Positions 63,804 to 64,000 of a stretch of DNA of 64,000 bases are shown here, piece after piece (positions within the stretch are counted from its first letter, which is position 1; each line of letters starts with the position of its first letter). This DNA comes from Natrinema gelatinilyticum (GTDB lineage: Archaea > Halobacteriota > Halobacteria > Halobacteriales > Natrialbaceae), in contig NZ_CP100757.1 of assembly GCF_024266705.1 (NCBI RefSeq), positions 186,001-250,000 on the forward strand. The letters run 5' to 3'. The translations under genes were made by a program, and so were the position numbers. The notes beneath the pieces were generated by a model. It had not been told where the DNA came from and did not search any database. It was given only the letters and a program-made list of their open reading frames with translations.

Positions 63804-64000
63804 GCATTCAGACCCCATCGGACGTCTTCTCCAACAGCCCGCAGTTCGCGGTCCGCACGCTTGACTCGGTCTCGGCCAACGAGTTCAATCGCACTCTCTC
63901 GATCGATTTCGTCGTTTACGTACCGCGAGAGGACGACATCTATCCAGAGGGCCTCGACACCGCGTTCCAGTGCCTGCTCGAGGATCTCCGATTCGGGGAT
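63800..64000 (-). CDS. Antitoxin of the PIN toxin (UPF0175-like), 5' end outside window
   Basis: Only the last 66 codons are visible: ESEILEQALERGVEALWIDVVLSRYVNDEIDRESAIELVGRDRVKRADRELRAVGEDVRWGLNA. The VLSRYVNDEIDRESAIELVG part matches the UPF0175 helix-turn-helix antitoxins. Translation coupling with the toxin is by GTGA overlap. Confidence 0.7.
   Translation of the reverse strand: MPESEILEQALERGVEALWIDVVLSRYVNDEIDRESAIELVGRDRVKRADRELRAVGEDVRWGLNA

Overview
The window is haloarchaeal (class Halobacteria). The predicted proteins are strongly acidic and the DNA is GC-rich. It carries families known almost only from this group: Bat-type HTH_10 regulators, a HalOD1 domain, DUF7344-like winged helices, a DUF2080 transposase-associated protein and ISH-type insertion sequences. 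The high load of insertion sequences, toxin-antitoxin pairs, an ArdC/IrrE-type protein and an OB-fold protein behind a hairpin-rich leader suggests a megaplasmid or genomic island. No rRNA, tRNA, CRISPR array, Orc1/Cdc6 gene or TnpA (Y1) transposase was seen.

Layout. 0-2.4 kb: end of a zinc-ribbon protein, a VapBC-like pair and an internally deleted tnpB element. 2.4-7.2 kb: potassium uptake locus (trkH, trkA, trkH and two tiny membrane proteins). 7.3-10.8 kb: mobile-element pile-up (ISH3-like, IS5-like with perfect long inverted repeats, one palindrome-ended non-coding element). 10.8-14.4 kb: two VOC/glyoxalase proteins, a decayed gene, a heme-copper-oxidase-like membrane protein and a four-helix membrane partner. 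14.4-16.4 kb: a DUF2080-tnpB element whose tnpB is split by a non-coding element. 16.4-26.2 kb: MMPL/RND exporter with a Bat-type regulator, a metal P-type ATPase operon with a free HMA chaperone, an FmdE-like protein and an ArsR-type regulator, then a second Bat regulator, a four-helix membrane protein and a BNR-repeat protein. 26.3-30.3 kb: more element debris and a truncated DUF1801 gene. 27.9-37.8 kb: a co-directional cluster of three PaaK-like adenylate-forming ligases with an alpha/beta hydrolase, an MBL-fold hydrolase and AbiE-like HTH/nucleotidyltransferase genes. 37.8-42.2 kb: HNH endonuclease, remnant of a TumE-like toxin module, nested IS1341/IS1595 elements. 42.2-49.2 kb: two DUF7344-like regulators and a 2107-residue multisensor kinase with DNA-binding domains at both ends. 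49.4-52.5 kb: a RibD/DHFR-fold reductase, an intact tnpB element and small genes. 52.7-59.2 kb: a Fic protein, small genes, two non-coding elements, an OB-fold protein with a long structured leader, a hydrolase with an internal stop and a Bat regulator. 59.5-64 kb: a frameshifted IS5-like element, a nucleotidyltransferase module, HalOD1, an ArdC/IrrE-type protein and a PIN toxin with the start of its antitoxin.

The main theme is the traffic of palindrome-ended, tnpB-related elements. One intact tnpB element, several broken ones and at least four kinds of non-coding relatives are present. Two of the non-coding families have two copies each in this window. These elements cut genes, and in three places the element terminus supplies the neighbouring gene's stop codon. 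Because the right ends resemble the omega-RNA scaffolds that guide TnpB, the non-coding copies might act as trans guide loci. That is a hypothesis, set out in the findings.
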